Shown: positions 1 to 10,726 of the stretch, piece after piece
Layout of the letters: every line of letters starts with the position of its first letter
Position numbering within the stretch: the first letter of the stretch is position 1
Assembly: GCA_024195265.1 (NCBI GenBank)
Contig: JAJLRJ010000008.1
Coordinates: 4,524,001-4,588,000, forward strand
Origin: Dendrophyllia cribrosa
Taxonomy: Eukaryota; Cnidaria; Anthozoa; Scleractinia; Dendrophylliidae
Direction: 5' to 3'
DNA length: 64,000 bases
Notes under the pieces: model-generated
Told to the model about the DNA's origin: nothing
Database searches by the model: none
The model's input: the letters and a program-made list of their open reading frames with translations, nothing else
Position numbers and translations under genes: made by a program

Positions 1-96
1 AGGACCTAATATAACACTGCAACAAACCTGTTTATTGACAATCAAGTGTTGTTGTGACGACGACACACATTTTGGCGTATAGGGAACTAAACTTAC

Positions 97-161
97 CAAA
101 TTTTGAATGATATCCCACGCTTCTCCGCTGGCGCGGAGATAGTGCTTTCCGTAGTTGATTC
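97..161 (-). CDS. Candidate internal exon of a secreted-peptide gene (copy 1)
   Basis: On the minus strand a 65-base open stretch lies between an acceptor (ctaaag) and a strong donor (gtaagt). Read in phase 0 from the signal-peptide exon at 4317-4388, it ends with the residues APAEKRGISFK. This resembles the GKRGILLK and RKRGLLMK motifs at the same point in genes A and 2 of the 42-60 kb array. It ends in phase 2, so a further exon is needed, and that would lie left of the window. The intron to exon 1 would be about 4.1 kb and full of transposons. The link between the two exons is inference. Confidence 0.3.
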
Positions 162-881
162 CTTTAGATGAAGAAATGGCACAGTCAGTTATTCAACTGG
201 CTACTTCGTTTAACAACACCTAGAAAATATATAATAGTTTATTTCTTGTACCTCGGACAGACCAAAGGCTCCAGCGTAATCTCCTGTCTGCTGCCTGTTC
301 TGACGTCGTTCCTAAATAAAAAAATTATAGTTACTATAGACCTAGTTGTAGATTACAAAACCGTTGACGTCCGGACGTCACTGGTGTTAACCGGACGTCG
401 TCAACTACTGACGAAAAATAACTCCCAATCTACAAAGATGTTTTTTATTACTTTTTTTAGTAGGACTGTCGACCCTCTATGCGTGTTCTGACGTCATCAC
501 GCCAAGCCACGGACGGCCCTTGTAACAGAAAACCTTTGTTATTCGTTGAGTGAAGGATTGGAGTCCAAAGGGAGCAGAGCTTGTAACGTAGACCCCAGGA
601 AAAAATTACATGTAATTGGCTTAGTGCTAAATTGATAAAAAGAAAACTTTTAGTGTTACAACAACCCACTTCAAGGTGTTTGGAAATCTGATGAAACACA
701 CTTTCGAATGTTTGAGAGTGTTTGATATAGCTTCTCAAACTAATCGTTAAATGCGGAGAAAACGAAGGAATAGAATCGCCAAAATCTATGCAAATTAAGA
801 AACGATTTCAAAACCTCCTTTCTTATTATTATCAATGATAGAAAACTGTTGTAACTTGTTATGGTGTAAGTAAAAAAATAA

Positions 882-922
<41 letters not shown>
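882..922 (+). repeat. (ATTG)n microsatellite, short allele
   Basis: About ten ATTG units are followed by ggtgacatagcccctttaa, a tail also present at 29554-29572. The duplicate copy at 32870-32930 carries five more units. Confidence 0.95.
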
Positions 923-923
<1 letters not shown>

Positions 924-2137
924 GGTGACATAGCCCCTTTAAGAAATCAACTTTGACTCATGTGAATCAGTCACTGTGCTTGAGATGAAAAGTAAAAGTT
1001 GTGATTTACATGTAAAAGAGAGGGCGATCTAAAAATGGCATGGATGTGATTCAAATTTGTCATGCTAAATTTCGACGCCAATAACTATTGACGTAGTTTC
1101 TAAAAGCAACCCTAAAATGGCACACAATACACTACGGGTCACTACGCAACGAAAATGCCCTGCTACGTGGCGTGGCAACAGAGTTTGCGCTTTGTTTTTT
1201 TTTTATCTCAGTTTAAACAAATGAAAGGATCAGTACTATTATTAATAACTGGATGGCCCAAGCTTGATAGCAGAAATTATCAAAGCCGAGGTTCTCACGT
1301 GACCTAAAGGACCCCCAGCAGAGATTCGGACATGAAGTTTAAAGGAAAAAGCTTTGACTTTACTCTCATCAACCGTCACGTGATATACCATGATTGATGA
1401 CGTTACAAAGCATGCTTTTTGAATTGGGATACGTTTGCACTTAAATACTTAGGTTCGTTGTAATGTAAATCCACCTTTTATGGTGATATCCATCACATAT
1501 CTTGTCAGATATTTTGACATTTGTTATGTCACGTGACCTATTTTCGCTGAAAGATTTTAACCGTTATCACGTGGCCCAAACGTGAGAAGTAAAAGATGAA
1601 CAAATAGATACAAATTCGTATAGAATAACTGCTTAGTTTCATGAAGATTAGAGAAATGCTTCTATTTTGGAATGTTGTTATATCATTTTCGCTTCCGCTA
1701 ATGAAGTGTTGCATGCTGTCGCTCAAGAGCCTGGACAAAGGAAACTACTTCGAAGTGCTATAGCTATTTTCCGTACAGTGTTCCGTAGATTTACAGTGCG
1801 ATTGAAGTGAGAAGATTGAAAAGTGCTATTTTTTTCAAACAGGGACTTTTGGCGTAAAATCTGCAGACAGCAGTGAGAATTTTTTTTTTCTGATTTTTGT
1901 AAGGCATACTGTCCACGCTGCAGTCCTTTCAGACTTTTCGTCGTTTAATTTCGTTTTGATTCTGAATTTGTGATTAAACTTTTTAAGTCACGAAACACTT
2001 TTCACTATCAGTGAAGAAATCCTATGCCATTTTACTGTGATTTAATTTGTGTAGTCACTTCTTTGTCCCGTTCTTTACGCAGACGAAAGCTCTTCGTAGA
2101 AAACTAATTTCAATTTGTGAACGCTACATTTAATTTA
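923..2137. other. No gene seen; CACGTG-rich noncoding DNA
   Basis: No frame shows a plausible exon with splice sites. Several cacgtg/cgtgacc motifs occur (near 1298, 1377, 1531, 1569), as in other repeats of this window (for example 26250 and 26610). Confidence 0.5.
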
Positions 2138-2632
2138 TGCACCAATCAATTCCGGCTGTTACCAACCCCCGGGGATTTGTGTTTTTTTTTTCGTGTAACT
2201 ACAAATTCCCCGCCCCCGAGCTGCCAGAAACTACAAATTCCCCGCCCCTGGGCAACAGAAAAGCAACAAAAATTACAAAAGTTAAAGAAACATATATTAA
2301 AAGCACGTTTAATAATGTAACATCATTAATAACGTAACATCAGATCGCCGAAAAGAAAGTTGCTGGCTCTGTGAAAGTTCTAACAAAACGTATGTGAATC
2401 AGAATGTATAAAGACATATTTAACGTTGTTTCTTTGATCGGATGCACGACTTTGGACTATCGGAAATTTCTGTTTATGCGTCAGCAGCCTGATGCTGTGC
2501 TTTGTTTTTTTCGTTCAGCTCCTCGCCTCAAAGCCTACGTTGAAATACACATCAAGAAGTGTTTCTTACCTTCAAACAAATTCTTTAACTAATAACCCAG
2601 GCTATAAGGTCTTTTGACACTTAAATAAAGTT

Positions 2633-2680
<48 letters not shown>

Positions 2681-2913
2681 ATACCTTGGTTTTCAAGCCA
2701 ATCGCCCACAAAAGTAGTCGGTTTCCTGGCGAATTCTTCCATTGTTTACTGACACGGTGACCGCATGGATCTGGCGATCGGTCAAGTTGTCCCCGCCCCC
2801 AACCCCCGGGGCAACACGTTGTTGTACAAAATCCCCGCCCCAGGGACATAGGGCCTTACAAATCCCCGGGGTATGCCCGGGGGGGATGGTAACAGCCGGA
2901 ATTGATTGATGCA
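2138..2913. mobile_element. TIR element with GC-rich subterminal ends (copy 1)
   Basis: The left end (TGCACCAATCAATTCCGGCT) and the right end (ending GCCGGAATTGATTGATGCA) are inverted copies. Both run inward into CCCCGGGG-rich sequence. The flanks are TTA on the left and TTA on the right, a possible 3-bp target duplication. The interior has no transposase-like frame and contains a CTAT microsatellite, so this is a non-autonomous element. A copy lies at 34144-34899. Confidence 0.7.
2634..2681 (+). repeat. (CTAT)n microsatellite, long allele
   Basis: About twelve tandem CTAT units. The duplicate at 34640-34666 has five fewer units. Confidence 0.95.
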
Positions 2914-3406
2914 TTAGCTTGGCAAACTTTTCATTCGCTGTTTGTTGTGTAAGAAATGGTACGAGGTAAAATATTGTAGTAAGTCTTTTTACTAATAAAA
3001 GGTTGTATATCTCAATGGATGTTTTCTCGAAACTGTGATTTGTTATCACTGTGTTGAATTATAAAACAGTTGTTGTGCTCAAGCTTGCGCAATATCGCCT
3101 GATTTTAGCTAACTCGGCCTACGGCCTTGTCGGCTTCACTCTATAACTGTTAAATAGCTGTAGTACTGACGTCACGAATGCAGTTATTATTAAGGCAAAT
3201 TAATATATATTTACCACTTGCATTCCGCTTCTCTTTTGTGCAGAGTCAATATCATTTTTTCAGGTGATGAACACGGTCCAACGTCCCTTTTCTAGCCAGA
3301 TTCTGTAAAAGGACAGAAAAACGAAAGGATCGATTCACTCATAGACAGTCCAATAAAAAGAACCTGCGTATTATGCCTGAATTGAGCAATAATTTAAAAA
3401 CATTAA

Positions 3407-3751
3407 AGATGAATTACAGTCCGTACTGCGCAACCTCAGCTCGGCAATGTTTGTGAGACTCACAAACAAAGGAACGTTTACTAGCGAAAATGAAAATTAC
3501 GGGACAAACTTACCTTTTCCTTCATTATTAACGTCAGATGTCCTTGCCAAACAAAACTAACAAGTAAAAGAACCCCAAAGTTTTCCGCAAACCAACATTT
3601 CAGCTCATCGAGCATTCGTAAACACAACGGCCGTTAATGTCGGACTGACGGTTTACTTCCATTTACTCCATGTATGCTATTACCGAAGTGTAACACATCA
3701 ACGAATTAAAACCAAACCACGAGATTGCGCAGTACGGACTGTAATTCAGCT
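3407..3751. mobile_element. TTAA-flanked TIR element, 345 bp (copy 1)
   Basis: TTAA at 3403-3406 and 3752-3755 flanks inverted ends of about 27 bp (core TTACAGTCCGTACTGCGCAA on the left, inverted on the right with one mismatch). TTAA target duplication is the hallmark of piggyBac-type transposition. The element is far too short for a transposase. The minus strand holds an open stretch from an ATG at 3609 to a good gtaagt donor near 3508, starting MLDELKCWF and including a hydrophobic segment. It could be captured coding sequence or chance. Confidence 0.7.
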
Positions 3752-4316
3752 TTAAGGAAGGGCATATTTATTTAAATAAGAAATTTCAGGAAAAGTACTG
3801 TATTTCAAAAATCATTAATTCATCGTGTTATATTTTTTTAGTTTTTTTTCGCCGCGCTTTTAGCTTTTTTGAAGCATAAAACATAGGATTATATTATTGC
3901 TACTAGCTTTCACAAGCGAGCGAGCGGCTCGTTCGCTCGCTCATTGAAAACTTTCGTCGCGACCACGACCCCTGGGTCTCCGAAGATGCGCCTTTAGCAT
4001 CTGACAAGAAAAATGCATTGCAAAATTGCAATATTTTGCAAAGAAACACAACACGGTGATTAAGAATTGCCCCTAAGGTAAGGAATGAAATTGTGGTATT
4101 CGGTATACGCGGCAGAGAGAACTGCAAACAATAGACTAACTAAAAGGTAGTTTGCGTTACCTTACAACCGGCATATTAAGAATTTAAATTTGTAAAAGAA
4201 CAGAAAGTGGTCCAAAACTCTCATATTATAGAATTCATTGGCGTTTAAATAGTATGTAAGTGTTTATCAAATCAGGAACGAGATCTTTGGATAAAACTAT
4301 TTAAATATTATTTTAC

Positions 4317-4388
4317 CGGATTGCCATCCACTCCATGATAATTGGTCAGAACGACAAGAAGTAAAATCAACAAGAGTGTTTGTTTCAT
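4317..4388 (-). CDS. Signal-peptide exon of a MKQT-family secreted peptide (copy 1)
   Basis: On the minus strand an ATG opens 24 codons beginning MKQTLLLILLLVVLTN and ending VDGNP at a phase-0 donor (gtaaaata). The shape is a classic signal peptide: short polar start, Leu/Ile/Val core, small residues before the cut. It is clearly paralogous to exon 1 of gene B (41229-41300), which also ends HGVDGNP at the same phase. The sequence before the ATG (a gcagatttaaccaca motif) is also shared by other family members. A possible next exon is at 97-161. An identical copy is at 36304-36375. The rest of the gene is not securely found, so this may be a live gene or an orphan exon. Confidence 0.65.
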
Positions 4389-4859
4389 GGCAGCAGATTT
4401 AACCACAATTCGTTAAGATGAGTTGATGAAATGACTTGTACACTTGACTTGACCAGTTATCCAAAATATGGGACGATATTATACGTGTGAGTGTTTCATT
4501 GTTCAACAAGGGCGTAGTACAAAATATGATTAATCTTTAAGTTGGCCAATTATCACTTTTTGCACACACAAGCGATGATATAGATTAATTCTATATTATA
4601 TTTCAATTAAGATAAAGTTATTCGTTTGGAAAAATGCCCCATGGATAGCTTTAATTTTCAAGGAAATTGCCAGTTTATTTTTTCAGATATAACAGTTTTC
4701 AAGGAAATTTCCTCTTTATATATAGCAATACTTTATTTGTTTTGTCTTTTAAATCCCATCGTTTTCTTATCTAACATGCTTAAATGATAGAAACAATCTT
4801 TACACAAAAAATCCTGGCTGGACGACATCAAATAATCAGTCCAAAGCTGATCGGTGCAG

Positions 4860-5278
4860 ACAGTGATTTCACCATTTATTACATCCATTTTGAAATCACT
4901 GGTAATCCTTGCAATCTGATTGGCTCTCAGCAGTGCGATTTATTCCCGAATCGCACTGTTTTTTACTCTAAATCGCATCTTTTTCTCAGCAGTGCGATTC
5001 ATTCCCGAATCGCACTATTTTTTTTCTCTAAATCGCATCTATAAGTCGCATCTATAAGTCGTATACTGACTAAAATCCTGTATTTAGGCAATTAAATTAT
5101 GCGATTTCAAAATGGATGTAATAAAGTGGTAATTGAACTTCGTGTCGTGCAGTTTTGGTCTGAAATCATACTTGTGATTTCAAATCGAACTCGCGCTGCG
5201 CGCTCGTTCGATTTTGAAATCACGCGTATGATTTCAGACCAAATTGCACTCCACTCAGTTCAATTACCATTATTAATC
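4860..5278. mobile_element. Nested inverted-repeat element (copy 1)
   Basis: 5128-5278 is a long imperfect palindrome (arms begin ggtaattgaact and end agttcaattacc) centred on cgctgcgcgc. A second inverted pair, around ttacatccattttgaaat near 4880 and its complement near 5105, encloses two direct copies of a ~60-bp unit (gcagtgcgatt...ccgaatcgcact, 4937-5040). No coding frame is seen. A copy lies at 36847-37265. Confidence 0.6.
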
Positions 5279-6708
5279 ATTTTCTTCAGTTTCAAATATT
5301 TAATTATTTTTTTACGAAAAACAAACCGGTAGGGTGTAAAGTTAAACTCGTTGCAGATAAAAGTTATTTCAATACTGACTAATTAAAAATAAATCATTTC
5401 TAGCTGTTGTTAACTAAGCGTGGGGTTCGGATCGATAACAATACTGACCAAGCTAGTAGTGCTTTTCTTTGCAATTGTTTGCATACAGACTGTACAGACC
5501 ATGACGAAGGAGAAATATCTGTAGGATAATTTTTACAAATCCACGCACATCGTTCTCGACAGATGATTGTTAGTTTCAGGGTAAGGGGGGATTGGTCGCC
5601 ACTTTCGTAGATAGGAAAAAAAATCCCTCTAGATATTGACTAATCTACTCAGTTGTAAAATTTACAACTTGCTTTCTCCTTTTCTAAAATACTAGCTGGC
5701 CTTATTTTATGCCCGACACATTTTTCATAACTCCGAAAACAAAAAGCGTTACATTTCCGATATTACGATATAATAACGAATTTCTAAGGCCTTCCGTGAA
5801 CATAATGACCTACTAAGGAGGATGTAACGAAAGTTTAAGGCGACAATTTACCAAAGAAATCTATATTTAATTTTGAAAAAAGCCTTCCGACTTAGGTCTT
5901 CCGTGAACATAATGGCCCGTTATTCATTCAGGAAATGCTACTTATTCATTTGGATGTTTAATGAATATTCAAAATGGAGAGAAAAGAAACTCAATCACAG
6001 TCTTGATGTTTTCAACTATTTTATTTTACTTTACTGCTGTATTAATGTCAGTTTTCGAGAGTAATTTACTGGCTATATTCAATTAATATCACTAGTACTA
6101 CTATCCTCTCTACTATCCTACTTGATCATTTCTACAACTGTTTTTTGAACTGCAAGATAAGAAAAGATAAATAAGAATAAGTATTGTAGTGAAAAACACT
6201 GATATAGGACAAAGGGCCAAAATAAAGGAATAAAATAAGCCTTATCATATTTAGTGTTATCTCAGGGTTATTTTTAGAAATTCATGGTTTAATATATTAG
6301 CATGGATCGATCCTTGTCTAAATATTAGCGAATCAACTGCCACAAGTTCTTGGCAACTGAATTATACCCCTAAATAACAAGTGGTGTGAGGGTGACACTT
6401 GTGGTATGTGGCTTAATTATCACTATTAAAAATAAAACACAAACAGCGGTGATAAACATGGTAAACCAACGCATTTTTATAATAAACTTGACTTTTCGTA
6501 AGCAACATACATTTTCAAAAGTAACCGTTACAGTGTTTGAAAACTGTTTATCATGATACTGTAGTTCAAAATAGGAGTCTGGAACCAAGTTTAAGAAAAA
6601 ACAATCTTAATATAAATTTAATAGAACGGACTGTCATTAGATCGAGGAGTAATGTCCGCTACCATGGTGACCATAATGCTTTAAAAATATAAAATCAAAC
6701 ACAATTGG
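5279..6708. other. No gene seen
   Basis: AT-rich sequence without splice-flanked frames. A short internal direct repeat (aggycttccgtgaacataatg near 5789 and 5894) is the only structure noted. Confidence 0.5.
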
Positions 6709-7208
6709 NNNNNNNNNNNNNNNNNNNNNNNNNNNNNNNNNNNNNNNNNNNNNNNNNNNNNNNNNNNNNNNNNNNNNNNNNNNNNNNNNNNNNNNNNNNN
6801 NNNNNNNNNNNNNNNNNNNNNNNNNNNNNNNNNNNNNNNNNNNNNNNNNNNNNNNNNNNNNNNNNNNNNNNNNNNNNNNNNNNNNNNNNNNNNNNNNNNN
6901 NNNNNNNNNNNNNNNNNNNNNNNNNNNNNNNNNNNNNNNNNNNNNNNNNNNNNNNNNNNNNNNNNNNNNNNNNNNNNNNNNNNNNNNNNNNNNNNNNNNN
7001 NNNNNNNNNNNNNNNNNNNNNNNNNNNNNNNNNNNNNNNNNNNNNNNNNNNNNNNNNNNNNNNNNNNNNNNNNNNNNNNNNNNNNNNNNNNNNNNNNNNN
7101 NNNNNNNNNNNNNNNNNNNNNNNNNNNNNNNNNNNNNNNNNNNNNNNNNNNNNNNNNNNNNNNNNNNNNNNNNNNNNNNNNNNNNNNNNNNNNNNNNNNN
7201 NNNNNNNN
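6709..7208. other. Assembly gap, exactly 500 N
   Basis: The run of 500 N is a round-number scaffold gap of unknown true size. It sits exactly at the end of duplicated copy 1 and at the start of a microsatellite, both common causes of assembly breaks. Confidence 0.99.
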
Positions 7209-7735
7209 AACTACAGAACTACAGAACTACAAGAACTACAAGAACTACAAGAACTACAGAACTACGAGAACTATGAGAACTACGAGAACTACAGAACTAC
7301 AGAACTACAAGAACTACTGGAACTACAAGAACTACAAGAACTACCGAACTACCGAACTACCAGAACTACAGAACTACAGAACTACAAGAACTACAAGAAC
7401 TACCGAACTACCAGAACTACAGAACTACGAGAACTACAGAACTACAGAACTACAAGAACTACAAGAACTACCAGAACTACAGAACTACGAGAACTACCGA
7501 ACTACCGAACTACCAGAACTACAGAACTACGAGAACTACAGAACTACATAACTACAAGAACTACAAGAACTACAGATCTACAAGAACTACAATAACTACA
7601 AAAACTACTAGAATTACAGAACTACGAGAACTACCATAACTACAGAACTAAAAGAACTACAGAACTACAGAACTACAAGAACTACAAGAACTACCAGAAC
7701 TACGAAAGCTACAGAACTACAGAACTACAATAACT
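7209..7735 (+). repeat. (agaactac)-type microsatellite
   Basis: More than 500 bases of 8- and 9-base units (gaactaca and agaactaca) with point variants, directly after the gap. Open frames through it are a trivial result of the repeat and are not genes. Confidence 0.97.
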
Positions 7736-8025
7736 ATAGGAGAACATCGGCCAGAACGGATAGCTTAGAAAGTTTAGTATGAGTTTCCGAAAGACTTAAA
7801 CGTTAGAAATGCTATATTCGTGACGGTTATCATGAACGTATTACCGAAATTATGTTGGCAAATGGCGCCGACAATTCTGCAGTTCACAGTTTTTAAACGC
7901 TTAGAACTTTTTTAGTAAACTTTCAAAACGTTTGGTAAATTTAAACAGTCAAAATGACAACCTTAACTTTTAAGTACTTTGCTTAACTTTTGCAAATTTC
8001 TCTCGTTTGACCGCGGTTAACTCCT

Positions 8026-8179
8026 GGACAAGGCTGCCAGAATACTCCACAAATCCAGCAGGAGCATTTTTTCGCGTAAAACGTGTCTTTGTTTCATTTG
8101 AACAACGGTTTCAGATTGCCATTGTTCGTCACGTGACAAAATACTCCACGATTATTGGAGAATTTTTGCAGCCTTGTCC
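8026..8179. mobile_element. Small TIR element, about 154 bp
   Basis: Ends ggacaaggctgc...tactcc and ggagaatt...gcagccttgtcc are inverted copies. No coding capacity; MITE-like. Confidence 0.45.
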
Positions 8180-9512
8180 TCGGGCCGCCATTTTAAAAGT
8201 GGTGAAGACCGTGGAGACGAGACTTTTTTTTTTTTTGCGTCTGTCCTTTTCTGATCATAAATTTTGTCCCATAAGCCAACTTTATTCAGTGGAAAGAGGA
8301 TCTAGGACCTGCGAAAATCCGCGAAAATTCGCACAGCCACGCGATACATACATTCACTTTTTTAATCTATTTATTTGTTTTGATTTCATTATTCTTAATA
8401 CTAATTACTAATTTTATTGTTATTTCCAGTTTATTAGATAAATTAACCTGCCCGCGCCTACACCCGCGACGTTTACCCGCACCTGCGACCCGTGATCGTT
8501 ACTCAAACACACTACATTTTTGTATTCGAGTGCGCGCAAAAATAACTAAAACTCACGTCATTAGCGCGCGTGCGACCATAAAAATAGATAGCCATCGTGA
8601 CGCATGTTTTAATTTCATCCTTCAAGTTTCTTTAAGTTCCGATAAGACTTAGTTCAATCATATTTATTTCTCATTAGTTCCTTAAATTCATGATCAAAAG
8701 ATAGTCATCGGTCATCACTTACATCAACTAATGCGTCTCTACTATAATGATCAAAACAAGAGCCATCAGAGTCCCTCAGATATCCTTCTTTCGAGACGCT
8801 GTTCCTCAAAAAAATTGTTTTCGTACGTCGTAAAATTAGAAGCTTGACTCTCATATTTAAAATGGCGTTTACTTGTAAACATGTTCTGTGTTTATTGATA
8901 GTAAATCTATCCTATAATGTATAAACAACCAAGAAAGAATTCAACTTGAATATTGATGCCATGTGCTTAACAACGGGCAAAGGATAACTAAGGTACAACA
9001 TGGAGTGTACACCTCTACCTCCAGTACCATCAAATAGGTCAAATAGGTGTGAAATGCTCACAATGTACGTACTGAGCAATAATAAAGAACTGTAAAAATC
9101 AATAAAACGCTATTCAAACCTAACTGTAGGCAACAAACACGTAGTATGAGATAAAAAGAAATCTTACATCGCACGCAAGCAAGTAGCGTCGCGTTGCTTT
9201 CCATCGGTTATCAATGCGTTTTGCTACACATCATGTAACTCAGATCAGTTATGCTTACAATTATTAAGTGATTAAGGTTTTTAGGTATCCACTTATTTTA
9301 GTAATTTAGACGATATTGAAGTTAGTTGTTCAGCTGGGTTACAAGCTTTGAGAAATGAAGAATTGATTAAACATCCATCCTGCGAGACAGGCATAAAACC
9401 TACGAGACGAACTGAACAAATCAATGCTGAGGTTTTCACCACTTGTAGTCAATAATGGCGGTCGGAAAAGAGGGCGCCATAGTCTGCCATAAAGGACAGA
9501 ACTTCACTTAAT
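8180..9512. other. No gene seen; 3' flank of the channel gene
   Basis: No supported exon. A 12-T run lies near 8225, with scattered GC-rich patches (8440-8500). The stretch holds the downstream side of the minus-strand channel gene. Confidence 0.45.
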
Positions 9513-10583
9513 TTAGATTCCATGGTTGGCAGCGGAGTCCATATTCTGCGAATCATGTTTCCTGGCAAAGCAACGGATGCAAAACAAGATCAGAAGATCC
9601 AAGAACTCACACAACGTCAAAAGACTGCAGCCGAGAAACAATCCCATGCTTCCTCCCACGTCAGCTGAGAAGCAAATAAAACAACAAATCAATGGCAAAA
9701 TCTCAAATGTACTTCCAAGGCTCGGTTGCATAAAGTAACTTATGATTAAGATGACTCCATAGAGTAATCATAGATGGTGTTGCGCGCGCTAGTGTTGCTT
9801 TTTGGAAACTAGTTTTCACATTCTTTTCTACTCCCAGTTCAATAAAACCTATCAAAATGTAAAAACAAATGATAAAACAGCGTTCTACAACCATCTCTCT
9901 TAAAATAATGACTTCAGTCTTGAGTCGAAACTGCCCAAACTAATGCGTTTTTCGTTGTTTACATGGATTTAATTGTGATTTTCTTCAAAGCAACACTTGC
10001 GCGCGCAACACCGTCTATTTAACAAATTGACCGCATTTTTCCATGGTCTATACCATGGTCCATGGTTCCATGGTCTATACCATGTTTTCCATAGTCTTTA
10101 CCATGGTCTGTAAAATAGCATATACTTAAAGAGAAGCAGAGAGTGCAGAGTCCTAGCAATAAAATAGAGTTACTGTTAGCAGTGAACTCATCAACTTACA
10201 TCCAAAGTCGTGGATATCGTAGGCTGGCTTTTTTCGAGTGACTTCAGTTGACAGATTTTCGTAGAAAATATTCACTTTCAAGAAGCGCTTCCTGTCAGGA
10301 AAAAAAATAACATAGAGTTGAATTTCCTCAGCCATGAAATAGTTAGTACACTAACAGAGGTAAGTAGATCTTATTTCTATTGTTTTCTTTGTGTCTATTT
10401 GACTATTATACACTAACTACTAGAAACTGTGAGCTGAAAATGAGGGCTGCTCTCCAGAGTAACTGTTCAGCGAGATAATTGATTGATATATCGAATGACT
10501 GACGGACTAATAAACTAGCTGACAGGCTCTGTTAGCCGGCATAACGACGGACGGAATGGCTGATTGACTAACTTATAATTACT

Positions 10584-10630
<47 letters not shown>

Positions 10631-10691
10631 CGACTGACTTACTGACTGACTGACTAACTAACTGACTGACTGACTGACTGACTTACTGACC

Positions 10692-10726
<35 letters not shown>

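Larger units (their letters stand above)
1..6708. repeat. 6.7-kb direct duplicate, copy 1 (partner 31988-38698)
   Basis: The stretch matches 31988-38698 almost base for base in the same orientation. The offset starts at 31987 and ends at 31990. I can account for that with six length changes: +1 near 55, +20 in an ATTG microsatellite, -2 near 1680, -20 in a CTAT microsatellite, +1 near 3264 and +3 near 5712. I also saw substitutions near 164, 3850 and 5428. The right end falls exactly at the N run beginning at 6709. The left end may continue beyond the window. The low divergence is at the level of alleles or a very recent duplication. Confidence 0.97.

Noticed and set aside
168..491. 107-codon open frame (and its duplicate at 32156-32479)
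   Set aside because: No recognisable domain, no splice context, and composition typical of noncoding DNA. Conservation between copies only reflects the recent duplication.
6705..7595. 296-codon open frame across the gap and microsatellite
   Set aside because: Most of it is N, and the rest is a frame through the agaactac repeat.
8007..8411. 134-codon open frame
   Set aside because: It overlaps a small inverted-repeat element and a T run; the translation has no domain features.
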